Assembly: GCA_009783055.1 (NCBI GenBank)
Contig: WRHW01000008.1
Coordinates: 1-61,557 of the forward strand
DNA length: 61,557 bases
Source of the DNA: Holophagaceae bacterium
GTDB lineage: Bacteria > Acidobacteriota > Holophagae > Holophagales > Holophagaceae
Reading direction: 5' to 3'
Position 1 is the stretch's first letter; every line of letters starts with the position of its first letter. Below, piece after piece: positions 8,640 through 17,451 of the stretch. A model generated the notes under the pieces. The model did not search any database and was not told where the DNA came from. It worked only from the letters and a program-made list of their open reading frames with translations. The translations under genes and the position numbers were made by a program.

Positions 8640-10570
8640 TGTTAGTCGAACTCGGTACCCTTCAAAAAGAGATACCAGCTATTGTTGGTATGGATGTGCC
8701 AAAGTTATGTGATTGCTTGGCCATGCTAGGTTTTCCAGTTGATGGTGTTGAAATAAATAATGGAATAACAGTATTAGATGTCGATGTTACCGCCAATCGT
8801 GGAGACGCGCTTTCCCACAGAGGACTGGCGAGAGACCTTGCAGTAGTGCTGGATTCGCCACTAGCCGACATAGCAGTTTCTCCCAGCACCGAGGGCGCGG
8901 CAACCATTATAGTTTCCTTGGAGGCAGATGCCTGCCCTGCGTACGCAACTGCAATTTTGACTCTAGATTGTTCAAAGCCCAACCAAACGCCCGATGAAAT
9001 TGCCACATTCCTTTCGAGCATGGGTTCTAGTGCAAAAGGTTTGGCTCCAGTAGACGCTTCCAACGAATTGTTACACCGCTATGGACAACCAACCCATGCC
9101 TTTGATGCAGACAAACTAAAAGGAAACGTTTGTGTTAGATGGGCAATTGCAGGGGAAACCCTATTGGCATTGGATGGAATCCAACGCACCTTAACCACTA
9201 AAGATATGGTAATTGCCGATGAATCAGGCCCAATCGCACTAGCGGGAGTTATCGGAGGTGACTCCACAAAAGTAACGGAAAGCACCAAGCGAGTGTTTTT
9301 AGAAAGTGCTTTCTTTGACCCCGCGACCGTCAGAGCAACCGCCCATCGCCATAGTATCCATACAGATGCTTCTTATAGATTTGGCAGAGGTACTGACATT
9401 GCCTTTGTCAAAACAGCTAGAGATTTATTGGTCGACAGACTTATATCTTGGGCCGATGCCAACCTTATTTCCTCTTGGACAGTCGGACAGTGCAATGCAA
9501 ACAGAACTACCACATCCCTTACTCAAAATAAAATTGATCGTGTTGCAGGTAGTTCTATTCCCCCAGAAGAAGCAGTCAAAATCCTAACTGGACTTGGGTG
9601 CCAGCTAGAATCATCAAATGGTTCATTTAATGTATGTCCTCCATCATGGCGACATGACTTGACGATTGAGGAAGATTTTATAGAAGAAATCCTCCGTATG
9701 AGAGGCTATTACAATATTAAGGCCGAGATGCCAATCCTCAATGTAGCCCCAGAGCCATTGCCAGATTCCTATTTACAAAAGCAACGACTATCAAAACGCT
9801 TGACTCATCTTGGTTTTTTCCAAACTATAACTATGGGGTTTATTCGCCCAGAATCTGACTCCAGATTTATTGACAACACAAAAGAGACCTGCCTAATCAG
9901 CAACCCGTTGGGTGTAGAGTACAGTGCCATGAGACGCTCCCTTTTGCCAAGCATTTGGGAAGTGGCAAAGACTAACCAACGCTACGGAGCGAAAGATGTC
10001 AGATTGTTTGAAATAGCCCCAATCTTTCAAAATGATTCCGCAGGACCAAAAGAGACTTTTTATTTGGGTATTGTTAGGGCAGGCACCATCGGGGGCGAAG
10101 ACCCACTAACACCTGGTCGTCCTGTGCAGACTGCAGATTTGATTGCTATCGCAAGGGATATAGGCTATGGAGGTGCGGTAAATATCATTGAACTTGGGCA
10201 AGGCGCATTTGGGTTAGAAATACCGCTGGCTGAACTGCCTGAGAAAAGAGAAACAATTATTCCTCAATACATACGCTTCAGCCGGCACCCTGTAGTCACC
10301 AGAGACTTATCGCTATTTGTTCCTGTAAGTCTGTGCTATGAAAAACTAGAAAAAACTATCAAGGATTCATTAGAAAATGCGCCTATTATAGAGATAAGGT
10401 GCATAGACGTATTCAAAGATCACAAACTAATAGAATCTGGCAAACAAACCATGCTGATAAGATTGAAGTTTCAGGCATTTGACAAGACGTTAACCAGCGA
10501 GGAAGTGGAAGGCTGGGTCTCTAGGGCAATCGAGGCTACAAAAATGCAGGGTGCTTTTTTGCGAAGCTAG
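8639..10570 (+). CDS. pheT: Phenylalanine--tRNA ligase beta subunit, short form
   Basis: Beta subunit of phenylalanyl-tRNA synthetase, responsible for tRNA binding and editing. At 643 residues it is about 150 shorter than the common 790-800-residue form: the N-terminal EMAP-like tRNA-binding (OB-fold) domain is absent and the protein opens directly in the B1 region (LDVDVTANRGDALSHRG). The B3/B4 editing domain (GQPTHAFDADKL, LAGVIGGDST), B5, the inactive class II core (RLFEIAPIF) and the C-terminal anticodon-binding FDX-ACB domain (SRHPVVTRDLSLFVP) are all present. Start is GTG 8639 overlapping the pheS stop. The coding frame is intact, so this is a lineage form rather than a broken gene. Confidence 0.95.
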   Translation: MLVELGTLQKEIPAIVGMDVPKLCDCLAMLGFPVDGVEINNGITVLDVDVTANRGDALSHRGLARDLAVVLDSPLADIAVSPSTEGAATIIVSLEADACPAYATAILTLDCSKPNQTPDEIATFLSSMGSSAKGLAPVDASNELLHRYGQPTHAFDADKLKGNVCVRWAIAGETLLALDGIQRTLTTKDMVIADESGPIALAGVIGGDSTKVTESTKRVFLESAFFDPATVRATAHRHSIHTDASYRFGRGTDIAFVKTARDLLVDRLISWADANLISSWTVGQCNANRTTTSLTQNKIDRVAGSSIPPEEAVKILTGLGCQLESSNGSFNVCPPSWRHDLTIEEDFIEEILRMRGYYNIKAEMPILNVAPEPLPDSYLQKQRLSKRLTHLGFFQTITMGFIRPESDSRFIDNTKETCLISNPLGVEYSAMRRSLLPSIWEVAKTNQRYGAKDVRLFEIAPIFQNDSAGPKETFYLGIVRAGTIGGEDPLTPGRPVQTADLIAIARDIGYGGAVNIIELGQGAFGLEIPLAELPEKRETIIPQYIRFSRHPVVTRDLSLFVPVSLCYEKLEKTIKDSLENAPIIEIRCIDVFKDHKLIESGKQTMLIRLKFQAFDKTLTSEEVEGWVSRAIEATKMQGAFLRS

Positions 10571-10590
10571 AAAACTGAAAAGGACACAAA

Positions 10591-10827
10591 ATGGATCTAC
10601 TGAGGCAGGTTGAGCAAAAAATTCAAGCATTAGTGGAACAACGCAACCAACTCAGGGAGGAATTGGATAGCATAAAGGAGACAAGCCGAGGCATCGATGC
10701 AGAGATTTATTCCCTTCGTGCCACTGTTGATGACTTGCAAAAGCAGAATTCTGCCTTAGAAAAAGAGCGAAATGAAGTTAGGCTACAAGTCGAATCAATT
10801 CTAGAACAACTTGAGGAACTCGCATGA
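10591..10827 (+). CDS. Small coiled-coil protein, ZapB-like
   Basis: A 78-residue, almost entirely heptad-patterned protein (LRQVEQKIQALVEQRNQLRE and onward) with no membrane segment. It overlaps zapA by four bases (ATGA). Small coiled-coil proteins of the ZapB/TIGR02449 kind are often encoded immediately before zapA and stabilise the FtsZ ring; assignment here rests on position, size and coiled-coil character, because such sequences carry little family signal. It begins at ATG 10591 after AAGGA, 20 bases downstream of pheT, and probably belongs to the same transcript as pheST and zapA. Confidence 0.7.
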   Translation: MDLLRQVEQKIQALVEQRNQLREELDSIKETSRGIDAEIYSLRATVDDLQKQNSALEKERNEVRLQVESILEQLEELA

Positions 10828-11189
10828 CCCAACAAAATTTGGATCATAGTGTACAAGATATTTATTTTCAGATATTAAAGCGAACTGCAAAGGTAATTTG
10901 CCTTACACCTGAAGAGGATATGGAAGCCGCAAAAGTAGTATTAGAAAATACTTTTAATGACATGGAAAAACTTTATACGCTAGAATATAACTGTTCACCT
11001 TCAGCACTAGATACCAATTCTTGGTTGCTGATGGGTGCCCTAAATCTGGCTCATCGCGTGGTGAGTCTCGAACGGGAAGCCAACCTGCATACCCGAGAAA
11101 CAATTTCAAAACTGCTTGATTCTATTCCTGACGATGTTTATTCAAAGGATTCTGCCGAAGACATTGATCGGTTGTTGCCGATGGAATAG
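10824..11189 (+). CDS. zapA: Cell division protein ZapA
   Basis: A 121-residue protein with the ZapA layout: N-terminal beta-rich head containing the conserved EEDMEAAKVVLENTFNDM segment, then a helix with LLMGALNLAHRVVSLER. ZapA crosslinks FtsZ protofilaments and recruits partners to the division ring. Start ATG overlaps the stop of the coiled-coil gene (ATGA). The 6S RNA-like sequence begins within ten bases of its stop, the same zapA-ssrS order known from many proteobacteria. RNase Y follows. Family assignment is supported by both sequence and context. Confidence 0.85.
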   Translation: MTQQNLDHSVQDIYFQILKRTAKVICLTPEEDMEAAKVVLENTFNDMEKLYTLEYNCSPSALDTNSWLLMGALNLAHRVVSLEREANLHTRETISKLLDSIPDDVYSKDSAEDIDRLLPME

Positions 11190-11194
11190 CCTAT

Positions 11195-11367
11195 GTCGCC
11201 CTGCGAGGCCCGTGATGTGGTCTAGCGCTTGTTCCGTAATATGTGATGGGAAGCCTTCCCCTGGCCTTGTGCGCTTCGCGATGCGAATTGCCTTAAACCA
11301 GGATTCTGGCTACCCCCCTAGTGATATAGGGAACACAGCAGGCTACCACGGCTAAGCGGGGGTTTTC
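11195..11367 (+). ncRNA. ssrS: 6S RNA (SsrS), probable
   Basis: A non-coding interval directly downstream of zapA that can fold into a long interrupted rod. A closing stem pairs 11199-11214 (CCCTGCGAGGCCCGTG) with 11347-11362 (CACGGCTAAGCGGGGG) through small bulges; an unpaired central region lies around 11216-11240 and 11318-11340; the apical arm contains the GCG-CTT-CGC hairpin and a GCCTTAAACC segment like that of known 6S RNAs. It ends in GGGGGTTTTC. 6S RNA mimics an open promoter and sequesters the housekeeping RNA polymerase holoenzyme. Position after zapA is established synteny. No covariance search was possible. Confidence 0.7.
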
Positions 11368-11396
11368 AAGCTATCTCGGTTAAATTGCATGGTCGG

Positions 11397-11415
11397 CTCC
11401 TAAAATTTTCAGGAG
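11397..11415 (+). promoter_or_regulatory. Hairpin covering the rny ribosome-binding site
   Basis: CTCCT (11397-11401) is perfectly complementary to the Shine-Dalgarno AGGAG (11411-11415) of rny, with a 9-base AU-rich loop. The structure could limit rny translation and be cleaved or opened under autoregulation; this is inference. Confidence 0.4.
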
Positions 11416-11421
11416 TTGCGG

Positions 11422-13041
11422 ATGACTGTATTAGACTGGGTATTAGTTGTTATAGCTGGAATATCGCTCGTATTTGGCTACTTGCAACTTCGGCGTGCGC
11501 AAGTTGCGGCAGTGGATACTGCAAAAGCTCAAAGCAAGGCAGAAGAAAAGCTTAGGGTTGACAGGGAAAGACTTTTGTCCGAGGCAGAAAAAGAAGTATC
11601 TAGGATTATCGCTAATGCACAGAAAGAAGCCGACACACTTCGGCGCGAGGCAGAGGTAAAAAATAAAGAACAAGCCCTTTTAGCCCGACAAGAAGCTGAG
11701 AAAACCGCAAATGCACGCATGGCTACCTTAGAAAAGCAAGAACACCGGCTACAGACAAAAGAGGATAGCCTTGATAAAAAGATTCAGGCGGTGGATCAAA
11801 AAACCAAAGAACTAGAAACCAAAACAGAAAAGGTAAAAGAAGCATCCGAAAAACTAGAATCCCAACAGGTTGAAGTAAAACAAATAATCGTAGCTCAATC
11901 CCGAAAGTTAGAAGAAATAGCCGGGCTTACAAAAGATGAAGCAAAGGCAGAATTGACTGCAGAGCTAGAGTACACTGCAAAAATGGATGCGGCGAAATTG
12001 ATTCGGCGCATCGAAGAAGAAGCCGAAGAGGAAGCTGATAGAAGGGCAAGGTGGACAATAACAACAGCCATCCAGAGAATTGCCTCGGATGTAGTTACAG
12101 AAATAGCAGTAACATCAGTACAACTCCCTAGCGATGACTTAAAAGGACGGATAATAGGTAGGGAAGGGCGCAATATAAGGGCATTAGAAAAGGCTACAGG
12201 TTGTGACCTTATTGTTGATGACACACCAGAAACCATCGTAGTGAGTAGCTTCGATCCAATTCGTCGCGAAGTAGCATGTCAATCGATCAATAGGCTAATT
12301 GCCGATGGTCGCATACATCCAGCCCGTATAGAAGAAATGGTCGAGAAGGTCAAAGTAGAGATGGATGAACATCTAAAAGATTTAGGTAAAAGCATTTCGA
12401 TTGATATGGGATTTCCGGATATTCATCCCAAGCTCCATAAACTAATCGGCAGACTTAATTATCGCACTAGCTATGGCCAGAATGTCCTAGAGCACACAAA
12501 GGAAGTGGCTCGAATTGCAGATTATATGGCGACAGAAATTGGAGCAGACTCACGCATAGTAAGGCGAGCTGGCCTATTCCATGACATCGGAAAGGCTATT
12601 GACCGTGAAGTAGAAGGTACACACATAGAAATCGGCATGGAATTGCTAAAGCGTTTTGGAGAAAAAGAAGCAATAATTCATGCCATGAGTTGCCATCATG
12701 GTGACAACGAACCACAAACGGTCGAGGCGATGCTAGTTACAGCCGCAGACGCACTAAGTGCCGCCAGACCTGGGGCAAGACGTGAAATGATGGAAACATA
12801 TACAAAGAGGCTCGAACAGCTAGAAGAAATTGCGACTAGCTACCAAGGCGTGCAAAAAAGTTATGCAATGCAGGCAGGTCGCGAAATAAGAATCATGGTA
12901 GACGCAGGAGCAATAAATGACGATCAAGCCTTTTGGCTTGCCAAGGATGTATCAAAGCGCATAGAAGCCGAAATGCAATATCCAGGGCAAATTAAGATTA
13001 CAGTCATGCGCGAAACACGTGCAGTTGAATATGCCAGATAG
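11422..13041 (+). CDS. rny: Ribonuclease Y
   Basis: Membrane-anchored endoribonuclease that starts bulk mRNA decay in organisms without RNase E. The 539-residue protein has an N-terminal membrane helix ([19 protein letters not shown]), a long charged coiled coil (about 30-180), the KH domain ([21 protein letters not shown]), and an HD metal-dependent phosphohydrolase domain ([23 protein letters not shown]) followed by the conserved C-terminal region ([19 protein letters not shown]). Length is normal. ATG 11422 is preferred over TTG 11416 because AGGAG lies six bases upstream of it. It follows the 6S RNA and may share its transcript. Confidence 0.97.
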   Translation: MTVLDWVLVVIAGISLVFGYLQLRRAQVAAVDTAKAQSKAEEKLRVDRERLLSEAEKEVSRIIANAQKEADTLRREAEVKNKEQALLARQEAEKTANARMATLEKQEHRLQTKEDSLDKKIQAVDQKTKELETKTEKVKEASEKLESQQVEVKQIIVAQSRKLEEIAGLTKDEAKAELTAELEYTAKMDAAKLIRRIEEEAEEEADRRARWTITTAIQRIASDVVTEIAVTSVQLPSDDLKGRIIGREGRNIRALEKATGCDLIVDDTPETIVVSSFDPIRREVACQSINRLIADGRIHPARIEEMVEKVKVEMDEHLKDLGKSISIDMGFPDIHPKLHKLIGRLNYRTSYGQNVLEHTKEVARIADYMATEIGADSRIVRRAGLFHDIGKAIDREVEGTHIEIGMELLKRFGEKEAIIHAMSCHHGDNEPQTVEAMLVTAADALSAARPGARREMMETYTKRLEQLEEIATSYQGVQKSYAMQAGREIRIMVDAGAINDDQAFWLAKDVSKRIEAEMQYPGQIKITVMRETRAVEYAR

Positions 13042-13116
13042 TATTAGACTTTGATGGAAGGGATCATTCTGGTTTGCTAGACTATTTCAATCAGGTAGTC
13101 CTACCCTTAATAAGCA

Positions 13117-13785
13117 ATGATCTTCGATGAGATAGATACAATGGAAACAATAGATACAATGGAAACGATGGAAAATTCTGAACCTCTTGAAGGTGGACCA
13201 GCAATCGAGTTTTCGGACAGCAAGTCCGATATGGGTTTTGATTTGCAAGCGTTTGCTGATGAAGTAGCAGACTTTGTTGAAGAAAAAAACGAAAAGAGTG
13301 GTAGCTCAGAATTAGATACTCTTAAAGCCAAAATTAAGGAGCTAGAGGAATCTCTGCATAGAGAAGACGACAAGAACAAGAGGCTACTAGCAGATTTCCA
13401 GAATTATAGAAATAGGACTTCCAGAGATATTCAACTCGGTATTGAAACGGCAGAAAAACAAATATTGCTGGAGATACTTCAAGTATTAGATAGCCTTAGC
13501 CGATGTATGAATTCAACCTACCGAGACATTGATGATTTTCGAACAGGTGTAGACCTAATCCAAAAACAGTTTATTGACACGTTACGCCGCCTAAAGGTTT
13601 CTGAAATCGAAATCAAGGTTGGAGATACATTTGATGCACACTTTGCCGAAGCCTTAACTACAGTCGAAACAACAGACTATGCCGAGGGAAGCGTTGTTGA
13701 AGTTTGCGAAAAGGGCTTTAAGAGAGGAGAGCAACTATTACGTCCGGCAAGAGTTGTAGTCGCTCACAGTAGCAACTCTGGTTAG
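13117..13785 (+). CDS. grpE: Nucleotide exchange factor GrpE
   Basis: A 222-residue DnaK co-chaperone that releases ADP from DnaK. Residues 1-60 are acidic and disordered, and include an 18-bp tandem repeat encoding IDTMET twice (13132-13167). A long dimerisation helix follows (FQNYRNRTSRDIQLGIETAE), and then the beta domain with DTFDAHFAEAL and VCEKGFKRGEQLLRPARVVVA. No convincing ribosome-binding site precedes ATG 13117; in-frame ATGs at 13141, 13159 and 13168 are alternatives that would shorten only the disordered tail. It heads a grpE-dnaK-dnaJ heat-shock cluster. Confidence 0.95.
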   Translation: MIFDEIDTMETIDTMETMENSEPLEGGPAIEFSDSKSDMGFDLQAFADEVADFVEEKNEKSGSSELDTLKAKIKELEESLHREDDKNKRLLADFQNYRNRTSRDIQLGIETAEKQILLEILQVLDSLSRCMNSTYRDIDDFRTGVDLIQKQFIDTLRRLKVSEIEIKVGDTFDAHFAEALTTVETTDYAEGSVVEVCEKGFKRGEQLLRPARVVVAHSSNSG

Positions 13786-13864
13786 CATTTAGTGCTTCTG
13801 GGAAGAGCTTCGGCTACATGACAGGAGTGAAAAAAATTCCAAAACAAGTAGCAATAGTGTAAAA

Positions 13865-13873
13865 TGCTATAAA
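13865..13873 (+). promoter_or_regulatory. Predicted extended -10 promoter of dnaK
   Basis: TGC-TATAAA (13865-13873), 35 bases before the dnaK ATG, with no recognisable -35 element. No CIRCE inverted repeat or sigma-32-type box is visible between grpE and dnaK. Confidence 0.4.
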
Positions 13874-13907
13874 GACGTGCTCTTATTACTTTTTCGGAGT
13901 GATCTCG

Positions 13908-15788
13908 ATGGCAGGTAGACTGATAGGCATCGACCTCGGCACAACAAATAGTTGTGCATGTGTTGTAGAGGGTGGGGATTACAAAGTTATACCCAACGCT
14001 GAGGGTAGCAGAACAACACCATCCGTAGTGGCTTTTACAGATAGCGGCGAAGAGCTTGTAGGCCATGCCGCAAAAAGACAGGCAATTACAAACCCAAGGC
14101 GCACACTATTCGCTCTAAAGCGTTTGATTGGTCAAAGATTTGATTCGCCCAAAATTCAAGAGGCAATTTCCCACCTGCCATTTCAGGTTGCCAAAGCAAC
14201 AAATGGAGATGCTTGGGTTGGAGTTGGGGACAGGCAGTATGCACCCCCTGAGATAAGCGCGATTGTACTTAGCGAGATAAAGCGATCTGCCGAAGCATAT
14301 TTGCGCGAAGAAGTTATTGATGCTGTGATTACCGTTCCTGCATATTTCGACGATGCTCAACGTCAGGCTACTAAAGACGCTGGACGTATAGCTGGCCTCA
14401 ACGTAGTCCGCATTGTCAACGAGCCAACTGCCGCGGCACTTGCGTATGGATTGGTCAACAAAGATAAGCGCGAATTGCTTGCTATATGCGATTTAGGGGG
14501 AGGCACTTTCGACTTTACCCTGATGGAAATGAACGATGGGGTATTTGAAGTTCTGGCAACTTCTGGAGATACCTTTTTAGGTGGAGAAGATTTTGATTTA
14601 GCCCTTATGCAGTGGCTATTCAAACAATTTCAGGAGACAAACGGCGTTGATGTGAGTGCTGATCAGTCTGTCCAACAACGCTTTAAGGAAGTGGCAGAAA
14701 AAGCAAAATGCGAGTTGTCATCTCTGGATGTAGTTGACATACGAATCCCCTTCGTTATTCAAGGACCTGATGGGCCACTGCATATAGAAACCACTTTGAA
14801 GCGTAGCGAATATGAAGAAATGGTAACTCCGTTGGTAAACCGCATGATTGCACCTATTCAAGACGCAATGAAACATGCAAACCAAATGCCATCAAATGTC
14901 AGCCAAGTGATATTAGTTGGTGGTCAATCCCGAATGCCCTTAGTTCAGAAAAGGCTTCAAGAATTTTTTGGCAAAGAGCCTAATAAAACCATCAACCCTG
15001 ACGAAGTTGTTGCTATCGGTGCCGCTATCCAAGGCGCAGTATTAAGCGGTGATATAAAAGACTTGGTGCTATTGGATGTCACGCCTCTGTCATTGGGAAT
15101 TGAGACCCAAGGGGGAGGATTTGCAAAAATCATCAATAGAAATACAACAATTCCTGCAAGAGATAAACGTGTTTTTACGACAGTCACAGATAATCAGGCG
15201 CGTGTTGAAATACATGTATTGCAGGGAGAACGTGAATTGGCCGAAGCAAACAAAAGCTTGGGACGATTTGACCTAGTAAACTTGCCGCCACTTCCGGGTG
15301 GGGTTCCCCAAATAGAAGTAGCCTTTGATATAGATTCAAACGGAATTGTCAGGGTCACTGCACTGGATTTGACCACTAATTCAGAGCAAACGATGCATAT
15401 CCAGCCAAGTTCAGGATTAACTGAATTTGAGATTCAGAGAATGATAAGAGATGCTTCTCAGTACGCCGAGGAGGACAGCCGGAGGCGAGACGACCTTAAG
15501 TACATAGCCAGTACCGATGGATTACTATTTTCCTGTGAAAAGGCCTTTGCTGATTTTGGTGCAAACCTTACCGCCAACCAAAATAGAGAGGTGAGGCAAT
15601 TATTAGAAACTGTAAGGCAGGCGGTGATTGCAAAGGATAGTTCGATAATCAGAGCAAACGAGACAAAACTCTTGGATGTACAAGGGCTTCTTACAACAGC
15701 GGCCATAGCAGGGAGTGAAGACGCAGTATCAGTAGTAGACATGGAAGGTGATAACGATAGCAATTCTGGCGGTGTGAATGTTTTATAA
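13908..15788 (+). CDS. dnaK: Chaperone protein DnaK (Hsp70)
   Basis: ATP-driven protein-folding chaperone, 626 residues. The nucleotide-binding domain shows [48 protein letters not shown] and [14 protein letters not shown]; the substrate domain shows [11 protein letters not shown] and the [17 protein letters not shown] segment. The C-terminal lid is present, but the tail ends GGVNVL instead of the acidic EEV-type end of canonical DnaK, and positions such as [10 protein letters not shown] (usually [10 protein letters not shown]) are unusual. It could be a divergent paralogue, although the grpE-dnaK-dnaJ setting supports the main copy. ATG 13908 follows CGGAG; the in-frame GTG 13899 overlaps that site. 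Confidence 0.95.
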   Translation: MAGRLIGIDLGTTNSCACVVEGGDYKVIPNAEGSRTTPSVVAFTDSGEELVGHAAKRQAITNPRRTLFALKRLIGQRFDSPKIQEAISHLPFQVAKATNGDAWVGVGDRQYAPPEISAIVLSEIKRSAEAYLREEVIDAVITVPAYFDDAQRQATKDAGRIAGLNVVRIVNEPTAAALAYGLVNKDKRELLAICDLGGGTFDFTLMEMNDGVFEVLATSGDTFLGGEDFDLALMQWLFKQFQETNGVDVSADQSVQQRFKEVAEKAKCELSSLDVVDIRIPFVIQGPDGPLHIETTLKRSEYEEMVTPLVNRMIAPIQDAMKHANQMPSNVSQVILVGGQSRMPLVQKRLQEFFGKEPNKTINPDEVVAIGAAIQGAVLSGDIKDLVLLDVTPLSLGIETQGGGFAKIINRNTTIPARDKRVFTTVTDNQARVEIHVLQGERELAEANKSLGRFDLVNLPPLPGGVPQIEVAFDIDSNGIVRVTALDLTTNSEQTMHIQPSSGLTEFEIQRMIRDASQYAEEDSRRRDDLKYIASTDGLLFSCEKAFADFGANLTANQNREVRQLLETVRQAVIAKDSSIIRANETKLLDVQGLLTTAAIAGSEDAVSVVDMEGDNDSNSGGVNVL

Positions 15789-15906
15789 GTGCCTCGATGC
15801 TGGAAAATGATATTTGTCTTTCACATAAAGCGATATGCTTTTCGCAGATTAAACAACCATTTTATTTGTGTTGGGTATTGTTCGTTACAACCCAGCAGGA
15901 GATTCG

Positions 15907-17067
15907 ATGAAGCGTGATTATTATGAAGTGCTTGGTGTTTCCAAGAGCTCCAGTTTGGATGAAATAAAAAAGGCATACAGAAAATTAGCGATGCAGTACC
16001 ATCCAGACCAAAACCCTGGAAACAAAGAGGCAGAAGAATTATTTAAAGAGGCGGCTGAAGCCTACAGTGTTTTATCAGATGCAGACAAACGAAGGAGCTA
16101 TGACCAGTTTGGTCATGCCGGAATGGGTGGTGGAGGGTTCCAATTTGATCCCAGGCAGTTTACCGATTTCCAAGATTTATTTGGAGGGGACATCTTCGCA
16201 AACCTTTTTGGCGGACTTTTTGGAGATGTCTTCGGAAACAGAAGAAGGTCACATGATGGACGTGAAAGAGGCTCTGATTTGCAAGTAGAACTCAAAATCG
16301 CCTTCAAAGAGGCTGTTTTCGGGGTAGACGAAAAAGAAGTAGAAATACCCCGCCAAGAGGAATGTAATTCATGCAAGGGAAGCGGTTGTGCAACAGGGAC
16401 TCACCCTACTGTTTGCCCCCAATGCAACGGATCAGGACAGATAGCAATGCGCCAAGGTTTTTTACAAATGGCTGTTCCCTGTCAGAAATGCCGTGGCCAG
16501 GGCAAAACAATTATGAGTCCTTGCACTGATTGTCATGGCGAAGGCAGACAGCAAAAAAAATCCAAAGTTCGCTTCAAAATACCTGCTGGAATAGGCCACG
16601 GCCAAAGGCTACGCCTGCCGGGAGAAGGAATGGCAGGGCGAAATGGAGGAGGCAGTGGCGACCTCTATGTTGCATTCAATATAGAAAGAGACGCTCTTTA
16701 CGAGAGGGATGGAGTCGACTTACACAGGAGATTGGAGATACCTTGGCCACTATTGGTTTTGGGAGGCAATTTCTCAGTTGATACTCTTTATGGTAAAGAG
16801 AACATCAAAATAGTTGCTGGTACACAAGGCAACCAAAAATTGCGAATTGCAAATGGTGGCGTGCCAAGGTTGAAAGGTAGCGGGCGAGGCGATCTATTCC
16901 TTCATATTGCAGTAAATGTTCCTAAGAAACTTTCGGACGAACAAGAAATATGCGTAAAACAACTATTAGAAACAATGCTTCCATCGGAAAGTAGTAGCGA
17001 AAATAGTGGTTTTTTTTCCAAATTGCTAGGGAGCGACAAATCAAACAAAAAAAAGAAAAAGAGGTAA
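15907..17067 (+). CDS. dnaJ: Chaperone protein DnaJ
   Basis: Hsp40 co-chaperone that delivers substrates to DnaK and stimulates its ATPase. The 386-residue protein has the complete type I layout: J domain (1-70) with the HPD tripeptide in YHPDQNPG, a Gly/Phe region, four CxxCxGxG zinc repeats ([32 protein letters not shown]) around residues 155-220, and two C-terminal beta-sandwich domains. It ends in a lysine-rich tail (SNKKKKKR). ATG 15907 follows AGGAG by five bases and begins [11 protein letters not shown], the standard N-terminus. Follows dnaK after 118 bases without an obvious terminator. Confidence 0.97.
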   Translation: MKRDYYEVLGVSKSSSLDEIKKAYRKLAMQYHPDQNPGNKEAEELFKEAAEAYSVLSDADKRRSYDQFGHAGMGGGGFQFDPRQFTDFQDLFGGDIFANLFGGLFGDVFGNRRRSHDGRERGSDLQVELKIAFKEAVFGVDEKEVEIPRQEECNSCKGSGCATGTHPTVCPQCNGSGQIAMRQGFLQMAVPCQKCRGQGKTIMSPCTDCHGEGRQQKKSKVRFKIPAGIGHGQRLRLPGEGMAGRNGGGSGDLYVAFNIERDALYERDGVDLHRRLEIPWPLLVLGGNFSVDTLYGKENIKIVAGTQGNQKLRIANGGVPRLKGSGRGDLFLHIAVNVPKKLSDEQEICVKQLLETMLPSESSSENSGFFSKLLGSDKSNKKKKKR

Positions 17068-17156
17068 TATAGTGTTACTGTAGTAGTCGTTTTACTTGCG
17101 GAATGAAACTCTTTTTCGCAAATAATACCAGCGCAGTCGTATCTCCAAACTTTGTA

Positions 17157-17185
17157 TTGCTTCTTTGGCAAATCCACTATATCAT
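17157..17185 (+). promoter_or_regulatory. Predicted promoter of tRNA-Pro
   Basis: TTGCTT (17157-17162), a 17-bp spacer and TATCAT (17180-17185); transcription would start about four bases before the mature tRNA 5' end. Good spacing, moderate match. Confidence 0.45.
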
Positions 17186-17195
17186 TAGATTCTTT

Positions 17196-17272
17196 CGGGG
17201 CGTGGCGCAGCCTGGTAGCGCATCTGCTTTGGGAGCAGAGGGTCGAAGGTTCAAATCCTTTCGCCCCGACCA
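17196..17272 (+). tRNA. tRNA-Pro (anticodon UGG)
   Basis: A complete cloverleaf: acceptor stem CGGGGCG (17196-17202) pairs perfectly with CGCCCCG (17262-17268); D arm with CCTGGTAGC; anticodon stem TCTGC/GCAGA with loop TTTGGGA, anticodon TGG at 17230-17232; T loop TTCAAAT; discriminator A and an encoded CCA (17270-17272). UGG reads all CCN proline codons by wobble. Confidence 0.98.
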
Positions 17273-17421
17273 TTTAGGAACATGTTCACTTGTGCCAATT
17301 GCGAAATCTTCCGGTTTTGCAATTGGAGAACTAAGAGATGAACTTACAGGACTCATACAATCTGTATATGTTCTAGTTTGTGAAAATACCTAGAATTGGA
17401 AACCAAACAACACGAGAAAAA

Positions 17422-17430
17422 TGATATAAT
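17422..17430 (+). promoter_or_regulatory. Extended -10 promoter of the kinase gene
   Basis: TGA-TATAAT (17422-17430), a consensus extended -10 with no clear -35 at 17 bp. It would place the start of transcription close to 17437, a short leader before ATG 17452. Confidence 0.5.
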
Positions 17431-17451
17431 GGCTAGGCGATTGAATTGCCT

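Noticed and set aside
11116-11355. 79-codon open frame overlapping the end of zapA
   Set aside because: It starts inside zapA, has no ribosome-binding site, and lies across the predicted 6S RNA; composition reflects RNA structure.
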